Of a stretch of DNA of 6,095 nucleotides, positions 1 through 5,910 are shown in pieces. Made by a program: the position numbers and the translations under genes. The notes under the pieces were generated by a model. The model ran no database searches, was not told where the DNA came from, and saw nothing but the letters and a program-made list of their open reading frames with translations. Source of the DNA: Deltaproteobacteria bacterium UBA6967 (GTDB lineage Bacteria; SAR324; NAC60-12); contig DJYX01000215.1 of the NCBI GenBank assembly GCA_002450295.1, positions 15,290-21,384 of the forward strand, read 5' to 3'. Positions within the stretch are counted from its first letter, which is position 1. Every line of letters starts with the position of its first letter.

Positions 1-104
1 ATCAATGTTTCTTGAAGTGGTAAAAGAGCACTCCTTACAGAGTAGGCTTTTGTAGCAACGAGCAGGGCTTCTAAAGTGGGTAAAGAGGGATTATCTGATT
101 TCAT
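1..104 (-). CDS. Possible N-terminus of a leftward gene of unknown function, cut by window edge
   Basis: Read leftward from an ATG at 104-102, the frame stays open for 34 codons to the window edge. The peptide begins MKSDNPSLPTLEALLVATKA and continues with a leucine-rich stretch. I do not recognise the family. The same frame is also open further upstream to an ATG at 236-234, but those 44 extra codons (start MGWLWTYYLQ, cysteine- and arginine-containing) do not read like a normal protein start, so I prefer 104. A TATAAT hexamer on the same strand at 150-145 would place transcription start near 138 and give a leader of about 34 nt, which fits the 104 start. There is no clear Shine-Dalgarno before it. 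If real, the gene is divergent from aat. With so little sequence it could still be a chance open frame. Confidence 0.4.
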   Translation of the reverse strand, partial: MKSDNPSLPTLEALLVATKAYSVRSALLPLQETL

Positions 105-122
105 TGCCGAGGTTCTGCAATT

Positions 123-145
123 TTCAAAAATTTTATCTTTTTGAA
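123..145. repeat. AT-rich inverted repeat in the divergent gap
   Basis: Arms TTCAAAAA (123-130) and TTTTTGAA (138-145) are perfect 8-bp reverse complements around a 7-nt centre. Only one of the eight pairs is G-C and no GC-rich stem precedes a T run, so it is not a typical intrinsic terminator. It touches the candidate -10 box and spans the inferred start point of the leftward gene, a position where a repressor operator would be expected. That role is inference. Confidence 0.4.
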
Positions 146-150
146 TTATA
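145..150 (-). promoter_or_regulatory. Candidate -10 box for the leftward gene
   Basis: On the minus strand this hexamer is a perfect TATAAT. A start point about 7 nt further left (near 138) would lie some 34 nt before the ATG at 104. The -35 region is weak: with a 17-nt spacer the hexamer at 173-168 reads CAAAAT, which shares little with TTGACA, and no extended -10 TGn is in register. AT-rich gaps produce such hexamers by chance, so this is suggestive only. Confidence 0.35.
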
Positions 151-230
151 CATTCTCGAGAACTGGTATTTTGGCGCTGCAGGAGTAAAGTATCTATTTT
201 TGCTCGCTGAAGGTAATAAGTCCAAAGCCA

Positions 231-267
231 ACCCATGGCCCCTGCCCCGAGGATTCCCCACTTGGGT
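231..267 (+). other. Short GC-rich potential stem-loop in the aat leader region
   Basis: ACCCATGG (231-238) can pair with CCA-ct-TGGGT (258-267): five outer pairs, a 2-nt bulge at 261-262, then three inner pairs. Inside the loop, CCT (241-243) can pair with AGG (250-252). The patch is much richer in GC than the DNA around it. No T run follows on either strand, so it is not a standard terminator. It may be a leader structure if transcription of aat starts upstream, or chance. Confidence 0.2.
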
Positions 268-351
268 AGATTTCTTCCGTTTTCTGTCTGAGACGTGGAT
301 GCCATTTAAATTGAAATCTGTGCTGTGACGGAAGTCTTTAGCTGACGGCCG

Positions 352-1032
352 ATGCCAATCTACCAACTTCATCCGAATATTTTACAATTTCCTTCACCCG
401 ATGAGGCAGAACCCAGCGGCTTGTTGGCAGTCGGTGGAGATCTTTCAAGTGAAAGGATTCTGATGGCCTATCAACAAGGGATTTTCCCTTGGTATGAAGA
501 AGGACAACCTCTACTTTGGTGGAGTCCTGATCCAAGACTTGTTCTGTTCCCTGATAAGATCCACATTACCCGAAGTTTAGCAAAAGTTCTTCGTAACAGA
601 CCCCATCAAGTGCGATATGACACTCACTTTGCAGAGGTGATTGATCAGTGTGCTACTACTCGGGCCTTGGAAGGCACTTGGATCACGGGGGCAATGAAAA
701 GTGCCTATCTTCGGTTGCACGAGCAAGGATTTGCCCATTCCATTGAAGTCTGGGAGGAAGATCAATTGGTGGGGGGACTCTATGGGATTTCCCTCGGACA
801 TTGTTTTTTCGGTGAGTCCATGTTTAGCAAAAAAAGTAATGCATCAAAAGTAGCCTTGGTTTCATTATCTAGGTTTGCAATGGAACAAGGATTGCGATTC
901 ATAGACTGTCAGGTCACAACAGATCATCTTTTGAGCTTGGGTGCAGAGGAGATGAGGCGCAAAGATTTTTTGGAAATGCTCCAGCAAGAACTGGATTACC
1001 CTACCCTGCGGGGCCGCTGGATCCCCACTTAA
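352..1032 (+). CDS. aat: Leucyl/phenylalanyl-tRNA--protein transferase
   Basis: Cytoplasmic enzyme that moves Leu or Phe from aminoacyl-tRNA onto proteins with N-terminal Arg or Lys, making N-degrons for ClpS/ClpAP. The 226-residue protein matches the usual family length and carries the family signatures in order: FPSP (13-16), GLLAVGGDLS (23-32), GIFPWY (43-48), LWWSPDPR (55-62), TWIT (109-112), HSIEVW (129-134), FFGESMFS (152-159), SNASKVAL (162-169), IDCQ (184-187) and HLLSLGA (192-198). E155, D185 and Q187 line up with the catalytic-centre residues E156, D186 and Q188 of the E. coli enzyme (numbering from memory). The ATG fits the normal family N-terminus, just ahead of the FPSP motif. 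No convincing Shine-Dalgarno precedes it. It is first in the rightward gene cluster, 10 bp ahead of the SPOR gene. The assignment is firm. Confidence 0.97.
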   Translation: MPIYQLHPNILQFPSPDEAEPSGLLAVGGDLSSERILMAYQQGIFPWYEEGQPLLWWSPDPRLVLFPDKIHITRSLAKVLRNRPHQVRYDTHFAEVIDQCATTRALEGTWITGAMKSAYLRLHEQGFAHSIEVWEEDQLVGGLYGISLGHCFFGESMFSKKSNASKVALVSLSRFAMEQGLRFIDCQVTTDHLLSLGAEEMRRKDFLEMLQQELDYPTLRGRWIPT

Positions 1033-1042
1033 CGGAATCTTC

Positions 1043-1729
1043 ATGGCTAAACAAAAAGCAATGTTTCTGCTGAAACTTTCCTATCCGGTTGCAATGATGA
1101 TTCTGGTAATAAGTGGATTTAGCTTAGTGGTCAGTTTCTACATGGGTATGATCACGGGGCAAAGCATGCGCCAGTTACCAGAAGCAAACATTGCTTCTCA
1201 GGAAACAAATCGTCCAGAAGCCCCAGATCTTAAAAAAGAAGATCTTCGTTTTTTTGGGCTGAGTGAACCCCTGGAAGATCAAATAAATCTAGATTTACCA
1301 AGATTAGACCGTCTTCAGCAGCGTACGGAGGCTCTTAGTTCTGCAGCCAACACAATTAAGAATTCACCTCGTCCGACCGATCTTTTACAGCCTCCTGCAC
1401 TTCCTGCAGTAGCAACTCCAGATCTCAAATTGAAGTCGGCTAATGAAGAAAACATGGAATCAGTCGATCAAGCCCGTCCTTCAGAGCCAAGTTCAAGTTA
1501 TACTGTTCAAGTATTTTCTTCAAAATTGCGAAAAAATGCTGAGGATGTGCTCAATCAACTGCGTGAGAAGGGCTTTCCTGATGCGTATATTCATACGCAC
1601 ATTAATCAGGACAACAGTGTTCTCTACCGAGTACGTGTGGGCAAGGTGCCCAAGGATAAGGCCGAAGATCGCGCCTTTGAGCTACGCCGCTTGAATTTCA
1701 TCGATTCCGTTCAAATCACAAGAATCTAA
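1043..1729 (+). CDS. SPOR-domain bitopic membrane protein (FtsN/DedD-like layout)
   Basis: Residues 1-12 are short and basic, residues 13-36 form one hydrophobic membrane segment, and residues about 40-150 are a polar, proline- and glutamine-containing linker. The C-terminal stretch 153-228 is a SPOR domain, with the first strand YTVQVFSSK, a helix with regularly spaced charged residues (KNAEDVLNQLREKGF), and a later strand YRVRVG. SPOR domains bind glycan strands lacking stem peptides, usually at division septa, so the domain is expected to lie in the periplasm. Length (228) and layout resemble DedD of E. coli, but the linker is not conserved enough to give that name. A weak GGAA (1034-1037) lies 5 nt before the ATG. 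The gene follows aat by 10 bp and is followed after 11 bp by the CPBP protease gene. Domain call is firm; the precise role is inferred. Confidence 0.88.
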   Translation: MAKQKAMFLLKLSYPVAMMILVISGFSLVVSFYMGMITGQSMRQLPEANIASQETNRPEAPDLKKEDLRFFGLSEPLEDQINLDLPRLDRLQQRTEALSSAANTIKNSPRPTDLLQPPALPAVATPDLKLKSANEENMESVDQARPSEPSSSYTVQVFSSKLRKNAEDVLNQLREKGFPDAYIHTHINQDNSVLYRVRVGKVPKDKAEDRAFELRRLNFIDSVQITRI

Positions 1730-1740
1730 TCTAAAGCTTT

Positions 1741-2439
1741 ATGATGCCTTCCTACTGGGAGACGACTAGGAGCCCCTATGCCTCCGTGCTTCTAGCCTTA
1801 CCCCTATTGGTTTGCTACGAGATCCTATTGCTTTTGAGCGACACGGGAGGAACCTGGCAGATCCGTAACGCAATGGATGTTTGGGTGCGCTACGTGTTTC
1901 AGGCGTTTGAAATTCGGCCACAACACGTGACCTTTGTTTTGATCGGTATTCTGATTGGTGCTCTCGTCTGGCTTCGATTAAAAAGACCTGAGATGGGCTT
2001 GCCACTAAATCATGCTGGGATCTTACTTCTAGAGGCCTTCATTTACAGCATGGTCCTGGGAGTGTTGGTGAACCTACTCTTATACTCCAGTGTTTTGGAT
2101 CTCTTGATTGGTAACCAGACAGCTCAGAAACTCGCCCTCTCAATTGGTGCGGGGTTATACGAAGAATTTGTTTTTCGAGTGCTGCTGTTAAATGGTTTGT
2201 TCTTCGGCTTACACCCAATTTTGCGGAGTACGGTCTTAACTGCTGTGATTGCGATCCTCGCCGCCTCATTTCTCTTTGCCTTAGCTCATTATGTCGGTAG
2301 TCTGGGAGACGACTTTGATTTGCATAGCTTCCTGTTTCGCTGGGTAGCTGGCTTATTGTTCACAGTACTTTATTTTGTGCGTGGATTTGCAGTGACTGCC
2401 TATACTCATGCCTTTTATGATATTCACGTCTTGCTCTGA
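1741..2439 (+). CDS. CPBP-family intramembrane metalloprotease (CAAX/Rce1-type)
   Basis: A 232-residue, very hydrophobic protein with about six to seven membrane segments. The three family motifs are present in order: EExxxR as EEFVFR (E141, E142, R146), FxxxH as FALAH (F179, H183), and HxxxD as HAFYD (H223, D227). In the Rce1/ABI family these conserved Glu and His residues form the intramembrane active site, and His and Asn or Asp fill the last motif, so the protein is probably an active glutamate-dependent protease. Bacterial members serve in prenyl-protein-like processing, bacteriocin immunity or regulated proteolysis; the substrate here cannot be told. Two ATG codons are in tandem (1741 and 1744) and either could start it. 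No Shine-Dalgarno is obvious. It lies 11 bp after the SPOR gene and 27 bp before tsaD, so co-expression is likely. Confidence 0.85.
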   Translation: MMPSYWETTRSPYASVLLALPLLVCYEILLLLSDTGGTWQIRNAMDVWVRYVFQAFEIRPQHVTFVLIGILIGALVWLRLKRPEMGLPLNHAGILLLEAFIYSMVLGVLVNLLLYSSVLDLLIGNQTAQKLALSIGAGLYEEFVFRVLLLNGLFFGLHPILRSTVLTAVIAILAASFLFALAHYVGSLGDDFDLHSFLFRWVAGLLFTVLYFVRGFAVTAYTHAFYDIHVLL

Positions 2440-2454
2440 TGCAGCAACATACTT

Positions 2455-2469
2455 GAGAGATTAAATTTG
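2455..2469 (+). promoter_or_regulatory. Ribosome site and TTG start codon of tsaD
   Basis: GAGAG at 2455-2459 sits 7 nt before TTG (2467-2469). The next upstream in-frame stop is the TGA of the CPBP gene (2437-2439), and between them there is no in-frame ATG or GTG. An ATG at 2439-2441 is in another frame and stops after five codons. The TsaD N-terminal motif starts eight codons after the TTG, so no later start would keep the whole domain. Confidence 0.7.
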
Positions 2470-3477
2470 ACTAAAGATGCCTTGGGACTCGGGATTGATA
2501 CAACATTTGATGATACATCAGTTGCAATCCTGCGCGGGCACCAAGAAATTCTGGCAAACCTGACATTATCTCAATATCGAGACCATGCAGAATTTGGAGG
2601 CGTTGTTCCAGAGCGAGCAGCCCGTAAACACCTCGAAGTGATTCATGCTTTGATCGATGAGGCATCTCGTAAAGCAGATGTGAAGTTGGAAGACCTGGAC
2701 TACATTGCTGTGAGTAATTTACCAGGATTACTAGGAGCTCTTCTAGTTGGAGTGATGGTCGCCAAAACGCTTGCGTTCTCATTGAAGATTCCTCTCATCG
2801 GTCTAAACCACGTTGAAGCGCATCCCTACGCGGGTGTTCTCTCAGGTCAACCCTTTCAGTATCCAATATTACATTTGGTAGTTGCTGGAGGACATACTCT
2901 TCTGATGCATGCTAAAGATCACTTCGATTACGAAATTGTTGGTCGAAGTATGGATGATGCAGCGGGAGAGTGTGTGGATAAGGTAGCGAAATTGTTTGGC
3001 TATCCAATGCCGGGAGGACCCGTTGTAGACCGTTTTGCTGTTGGCAATCCAGGAAGCAGTTACGAGTTCCCAAGCCCTCGCATTCATGAACCAGATTTTG
3101 ATTTTTCATTCAGTGGGCTTAAGACAGCACTTCTGAGATTTAAAGAACAAGAACCTGAAAAGGCAAAACAGGATGAGCCCGAAGTATTGGCCTGTTTTTT
3201 TAGAAGTGTGGCTCGTGTGTTGACTCATAAGACCTTCCAAGCTTTAGACACCTATGGCTTAAAACGCCTCTCAGTTTCTGGTGGCTTGGCGGCCAGTAAA
3301 TTTCTAAGAGAAGCCTTTGAGGAGGAAGCAAAAAAGCAAGGCATCGAACTCTGGTATCCTCCACCTAAATTATGTACAGACAATGCCGCAATGGTTACCT
3401 GTCTGGCTTCTTACCGCCACGCAGCAGGTCTCTTTGACGATTTGCTCATGGATGCACACCCAAATCTGTTAAGCTAG
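2467..3477 (+). CDS. tsaD: tRNA N6-threonylcarbamoyladenosine transferase TsaD (Kae1/Qri7 family), TTG start
   Basis: Cytoplasmic enzyme that, with TsaB and TsaE, transfers threonylcarbamoyl from TsaC-made threonylcarbamoyl-AMP to A37 of ANN-decoding tRNAs. The 336-residue protein has the normal length and the ASKHA fold motifs: GIDTTFDDTSVAIL (9-22), GGVVPERAARKH (44-55), NHVEAH (114-119), VAGGHT (139-144), DDAAGECVDK (163-172), PGGP (182-185), FSFSGLKT (213-220), SGGLAASKFLR (271-281) and CTDNAAM (303-309). Metal ligands H115, H119 and D305 are all present. Several motif positions are unusual: T-F where S-C is typical at 13-14, A140 for Ser before GGH, L85 for Gly before PGL, and S277 for the Asn of GGVxAN. 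The start is TTG: the frame upstream runs back to the stop of the previous gene with no ATG or GTG, and GAGAG (2455-2459) gives a modest ribosome site. Confidence 0.94.
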   Translation: MTKDALGLGIDTTFDDTSVAILRGHQEILANLTLSQYRDHAEFGGVVPERAARKHLEVIHALIDEASRKADVKLEDLDYIAVSNLPGLLGALLVGVMVAKTLAFSLKIPLIGLNHVEAHPYAGVLSGQPFQYPILHLVVAGGHTLLMHAKDHFDYEIVGRSMDDAAGECVDKVAKLFGYPMPGGPVVDRFAVGNPGSSYEFPSPRIHEPDFDFSFSGLKTALLRFKEQEPEKAKQDEPEVLACFFRSVARVLTHKTFQALDTYGLKRLSVSGGLAASKFLREAFEEEAKKQGIELWYPPPKLCTDNAAMVTCLASYRHAAGLFDDLLMDAHPNLLS

Positions 3478-3542
3478 TCGAACAAAGATCAGCTTACACT
3501 TTTTTCAGTGATGAACGCCTTCACTCCCTACTTAGTTTCAAA

Positions 3543-4595
3543 ATGCTTTACCGACGACAATTGTCTGCCCTGTCACTTCCTTTGCTGATGTCCTTGAGTG
3601 CTTGTATCGATTCTCACGGGCTAGCCAAGAATCGGCCTACCCATCACACAGAAGATGGTTTTCAAAATAATTATCTTCCACCTGAGAGGATGACCAAAAG
3701 CTTTTCCAAGTTATGGCGCTGGCGTCAAAATCGGATCGCACAAGAACCCGTTCAGTTTGAATTGATCAAGCCAGATGTTGATTTCCTCAGAGAAAACCGA
3801 ACGGTGCCAACACTGACATGGATTGGACACTCGACATTTCTCTGGCAATATCAAGGGGTCAATTTGATTACAGACCCCCATTTGACTCAACGAGCATCGC
3901 CAGTAAATTTTTTGGGACCACAGAGATTTGTGGAACCAGGATTATCTCTAACGGATCTTCCTGTCATTGATATCGTCATTATCTCACACAACCACTATGA
4001 CCATTTAGACCGGAAAACTGCATCGGCTTTGGTAGAACAACAGCCGGCAAATCCACCTCTGTTTTTGGTGCCACTAGGTTTGAAAGATTGGTTTGCTGAT
4101 ATTGGTATCAAGGAAAAAGTGATCGAGCTTGATTGGTGGCAAAGCCATAGAGTTGGTGACTGGCAATTGAACGCCGTACCTGTGCAGCACTGGAGTCGGA
4201 GAGGACTATTCGATACCAACAAGACACTTTGGGCTGGTTGGGCAGTAGAGGCGCCTGAACAGAAGATGTTTTTCGCAGGTGACACGGGTTATTCTCAGGA
4301 CTCTAAAGACATTGGTGAACGCTTCGGAAGTATGGATATTTCCTTAATACCGATTGGGGCCTATGCTCCGAGATGGTTTATGCAAGACATGCATGTCAAT
4401 CCAGATGAAGCTGTTCAAATTCATCAGGACGTTCAAAGCAGATTTTCTGTTGGCATGCATTGGGGAACTTTCTTGAATCTCACCGACGAACCGTTACTGG
4501 AACCATCACAACGTCTGAAAGAAGTCCTGACAGAGAAGAAGTTAAGTCCAGAAAGCTTTATCACAGTGAAACACGGTCAAACCTTGAGACTCTGA
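3543..4595 (+). CDS. Metallo-beta-lactamase-fold lipoprotein, NAPE-PLD/RomA-like
   Basis: A 350-residue protein with a lipoprotein signal: a basic start (MLYRRQ), a hydrophobic core (8-18) and lipobox LSAC with C21 as the lipidated cysteine. Residue 22 is Ile, not Asp, which suggests outer-membrane sorting. From about residue 88 it is a complete metallo-beta-lactamase fold: TWIGHSTFLW (92-101), TDPHLTQRASPVNFLGPQR (110-128), SHNHYDHLD (148-156) with H149, H151, D153 and H154, then H216, AGDTG with D247, and GMHWGTF with H306. H284 lies in a conserved-looking MQDMH. This ligand set matches two-metal NAPE-hydrolysing phospholipase D-like hydrolases and RomA-type proteins. The substrate is unknown; a phospholipid or other phosphodiester is plausible by family. 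It starts 65 bp after tsaD, the largest gap in the cluster, and has no clear Shine-Dalgarno. An alternative view as a Tat lipoprotein (RR at 4-5) is weak. Confidence 0.88.
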   Translation: MLYRRQLSALSLPLLMSLSACIDSHGLAKNRPTHHTEDGFQNNYLPPERMTKSFSKLWRWRQNRIAQEPVQFELIKPDVDFLRENRTVPTLTWIGHSTFLWQYQGVNLITDPHLTQRASPVNFLGPQRFVEPGLSLTDLPVIDIVIISHNHYDHLDRKTASALVEQQPANPPLFLVPLGLKDWFADIGIKEKVIELDWWQSHRVGDWQLNAVPVQHWSRRGLFDTNKTLWAGWAVEAPEQKMFFAGDTGYSQDSKDIGERFGSMDISLIPIGAYAPRWFMQDMHVNPDEAVQIHQDVQSRFSVGMHWGTFLNLTDEPLLEPSQRLKEVLTEKKLSPESFITVKHGQTLRL

Positions 4596-4607
4596 ACGAT
4601 CGAAATC

Positions 4608-5894
4608 ATGGGAAATCCGGAGGTTCTGCGTCGTGAGATTGGTGTCCTGGGAGCTATTTTTCTTGGCCTAGGGTCAATTCTTGGGACAGGGGTTTTTGTC
4701 AGCATTGGATTAGTAATTGGCCAAGTTGGAGAATGGATTGGGCTGGCTCTCCTTTTTGCAGGAATTCTTGCGGCCTGCAACGGATTGAGCAGTGCGCAAT
4801 TGGCGGCTGCTTTCCCTGTCAGTGGAGGGACCTATGAGTATGCTTACAGAACCCTGCACCCGTTAGTTGGTATATTTGCCGGATGGCTATTTCTAACGGC
4901 TAAAAGTGCCTCCGCTGCTACTGCTGCAATGGGAGCACTGAGCTTTTCCGCTGCTGCACTCAATTTGGAGCTTACTGATTTTGCTTTGCGACTTGGAAGT
5001 GCTGCTCTTTCTTTGTTGGTCACCTGCTTAGTGTTATTTGGCCTTAGAAGATCGAATCAGTTCAATATCGCTATCGTTCTGATAACGATATTATCATTAG
5101 TTTCTTTTGTTCTATTTGCTGCTTTTATAGGGACGACTGCTGATTCTAACTTGAGAGACGATCAATTAGCTCCAAAAGGGCTGCTGGAAGCCACGGCACT
5201 ATTGTTCGTTGCATATACAGGCTACGGTAGAATAGCTACTTTGGGGGAAGAAGTGAGAGAGCCACGAAGAACAATTCCATTGGCCATTTGTGCAACTTTG
5301 GGAGTTTCCTGGCTACTTTACGCCTCTGTTGGTTGGGTCCTGACAAAGTATCAGTATTTGGCTGACTTAGGACTCGGAGGTGGTTTAAATCAATCCCTTC
5401 GCCTAGAAGTAGTAGTGCAGGCTTTTGAGCAGCCTTGGTTAGAGACATGTGTTCAGGTAGGTGCCATCACTGCGATGCTGGGTGTTTTACTGAATCTAGT
5501 TCTTGGACTTTCAAGAGTCTATCTGGCTCTTGGGCGAAGAAATCATCTACCAAAATCTTTTGCTAAATTGGATACTCAAAGTAACCCAAGACTAGCTGTT
5601 CTCTTCACAGGTGTTGTTGTCGCTGCGCTATGTTTGATGGGTGATGTTCGCATGACATGGTCTTTAAGTGCAGTGACTGTCCTTCTCTACTATGGAATCA
5701 CAAATCTGGCAGCACTTCGGCTCAAAGATCATGATCAAATTTTTCCAAAGTGGGTATCACTGATTGGCCTCTTATCATGTGGATTTCTAAGTATTTTTGT
5801 AGAACAAGAGAGTTGGTTTACAGCTGGAATTCTAGTTATTCCGGCTGTTTTATTCTCTGTTGTTCTCCGCTCTCGAAGTCATCAATTCAATTAA
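4608..5894 (+). CDS. APC-superfamily amino acid permease
   Basis: Inner-membrane secondary transporter of the amino acid-polyamine-organocation superfamily, 428 residues, with about 12 hydrophobic segments (roughly 12-36, 43-62, 87-118, 130-146, 152-175, 192-212, 223-246, 282-305, 328-345, 349-370, 381-398, 402-420). Family marks are the glycine-rich, discontinuous first helix GLGSILGTGVF (20-30), PVSGGTYEYAYR (70-81) after helix 2, FVAYTGYGRIATLGEEVREP (200-219) in helix 6, and the SRVYLALGRRNHLPK stretch (302-316) after helix 8. The protein is near the short end for the family but looks complete. Substrate cannot be read from the sequence; neutral or cationic amino acids are both possible. 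The gene begins 12 bp after the lipoprotein gene, suggesting co-transcription, and no clear Shine-Dalgarno is visible. The family call is firm; the subfamily is not resolved. Confidence 0.92.
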   Translation: MGNPEVLRREIGVLGAIFLGLGSILGTGVFVSIGLVIGQVGEWIGLALLFAGILAACNGLSSAQLAAAFPVSGGTYEYAYRTLHPLVGIFAGWLFLTAKSASAATAAMGALSFSAAALNLELTDFALRLGSAALSLLVTCLVLFGLRRSNQFNIAIVLITILSLVSFVLFAAFIGTTADSNLRDDQLAPKGLLEATALLFVAYTGYGRIATLGEEVREPRRTIPLAICATLGVSWLLYASVGWVLTKYQYLADLGLGGGLNQSLRLEVVVQAFEQPWLETCVQVGAITAMLGVLLNLVLGLSRVYLALGRRNHLPKSFAKLDTQSNPRLAVLFTGVVVAALCLMGDVRMTWSLSAVTVLLYYGITNLAALRLKDHDQIFPKWVSLIGLLSCGFLSIFVEQESWFTAGILVIPAVLFSVVLRSRSHQFN

Positions 5895-5902
5895 AATTGA
5901 AT
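5885..5902. repeat. Short AT-rich palindrome over the permease stop codon
   Basis: ATTCAATT (5885-5892) and AATTGAAT (5895-5902) are perfect 8-bp reverse complements separated by AA. The palindrome covers the stop codon TAA (5892-5894) and ends 8 bp before the tmk ATG. It is too AT-rich and too tight-looped to be an intrinsic terminator. It may be a protein-binding site or chance in AT-rich DNA. Confidence 0.3.
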
Positions 5903-5910
5903 GTTTTGCA

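Larger units (their letters stand above)
105..351. other. Non-coding gap upstream of aat
   Basis: This gap of about 250 bp separates the possible leftward gene from aat. Open frames crossing it on either strand give low-complexity or unrecognisable peptides and one overlaps the start of aat, so I treat it as non-coding. It holds the inverted repeat at 123-145, the leftward -10 candidate, and a GC-rich foldable patch at 231-267. For aat, the best rightward promoter-like pair I find is TTGGCG (171-176) and TATTTT (195-200) with an 18-nt spacer, four matches of six in each box, which is weak. No tRNA or known small RNA was recognised. Confidence 0.5.

Noticed and set aside
15..87. Imperfect direct repeat, AAGTGGTAAAAGAG (15-28) and AAGTGGGTAAAGAG (74-87)
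   Set aside because: Only two copies with 12 of 14 matches, 59 bp apart, so they fall in different codon phases of the leftward frame. Two copies do not make an iteron or CRISPR-like array.
104..328. Rightward open frame of 74 codons upstream of aat
   Set aside because: The peptide is rich in aromatic residues without any motif, has no ribosome site, and overlaps the candidate promoter, inverted repeat and GC-rich patch of the gap.
133..372. Leftward open frame of 79 codons starting inside aat
   Set aside because: It overlaps the firm start of aat on the other strand, and its basic peptide shows no family features.
1443..1694. Second open frame inside the SPOR gene, and similar antisense frames in the CPBP, tsaD, lipoprotein and permease genes
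   Set aside because: Each lies wholly within a well-supported gene and gives an Arg-, Ser- or Cys-rich peptide typical of shadow frames.
3495..3500. TACACT as a -10 box for a separate promoter of the lipoprotein gene
   Set aside because: It matches TATAAT at four of six places but has no acceptable -35 hexamer at 16-18 nt upstream.
3497..3525. Possible hairpins (CACT/AGTG and AGTGA/TCACT) between tsaD and the lipoprotein gene, considered as a terminator
   Set aside because: Stems are only 4-5 bp, they compete for the same bases, and the T run lies inside the loop and not after the stem.
3511..3542. ATG at 3511 as an earlier start for the lipoprotein gene
   Set aside because: It is out of frame with the gene (32 bp away) and its own frame stops after a few dozen codons. 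The ATG at 3543 gives a proper lipoprotein signal.
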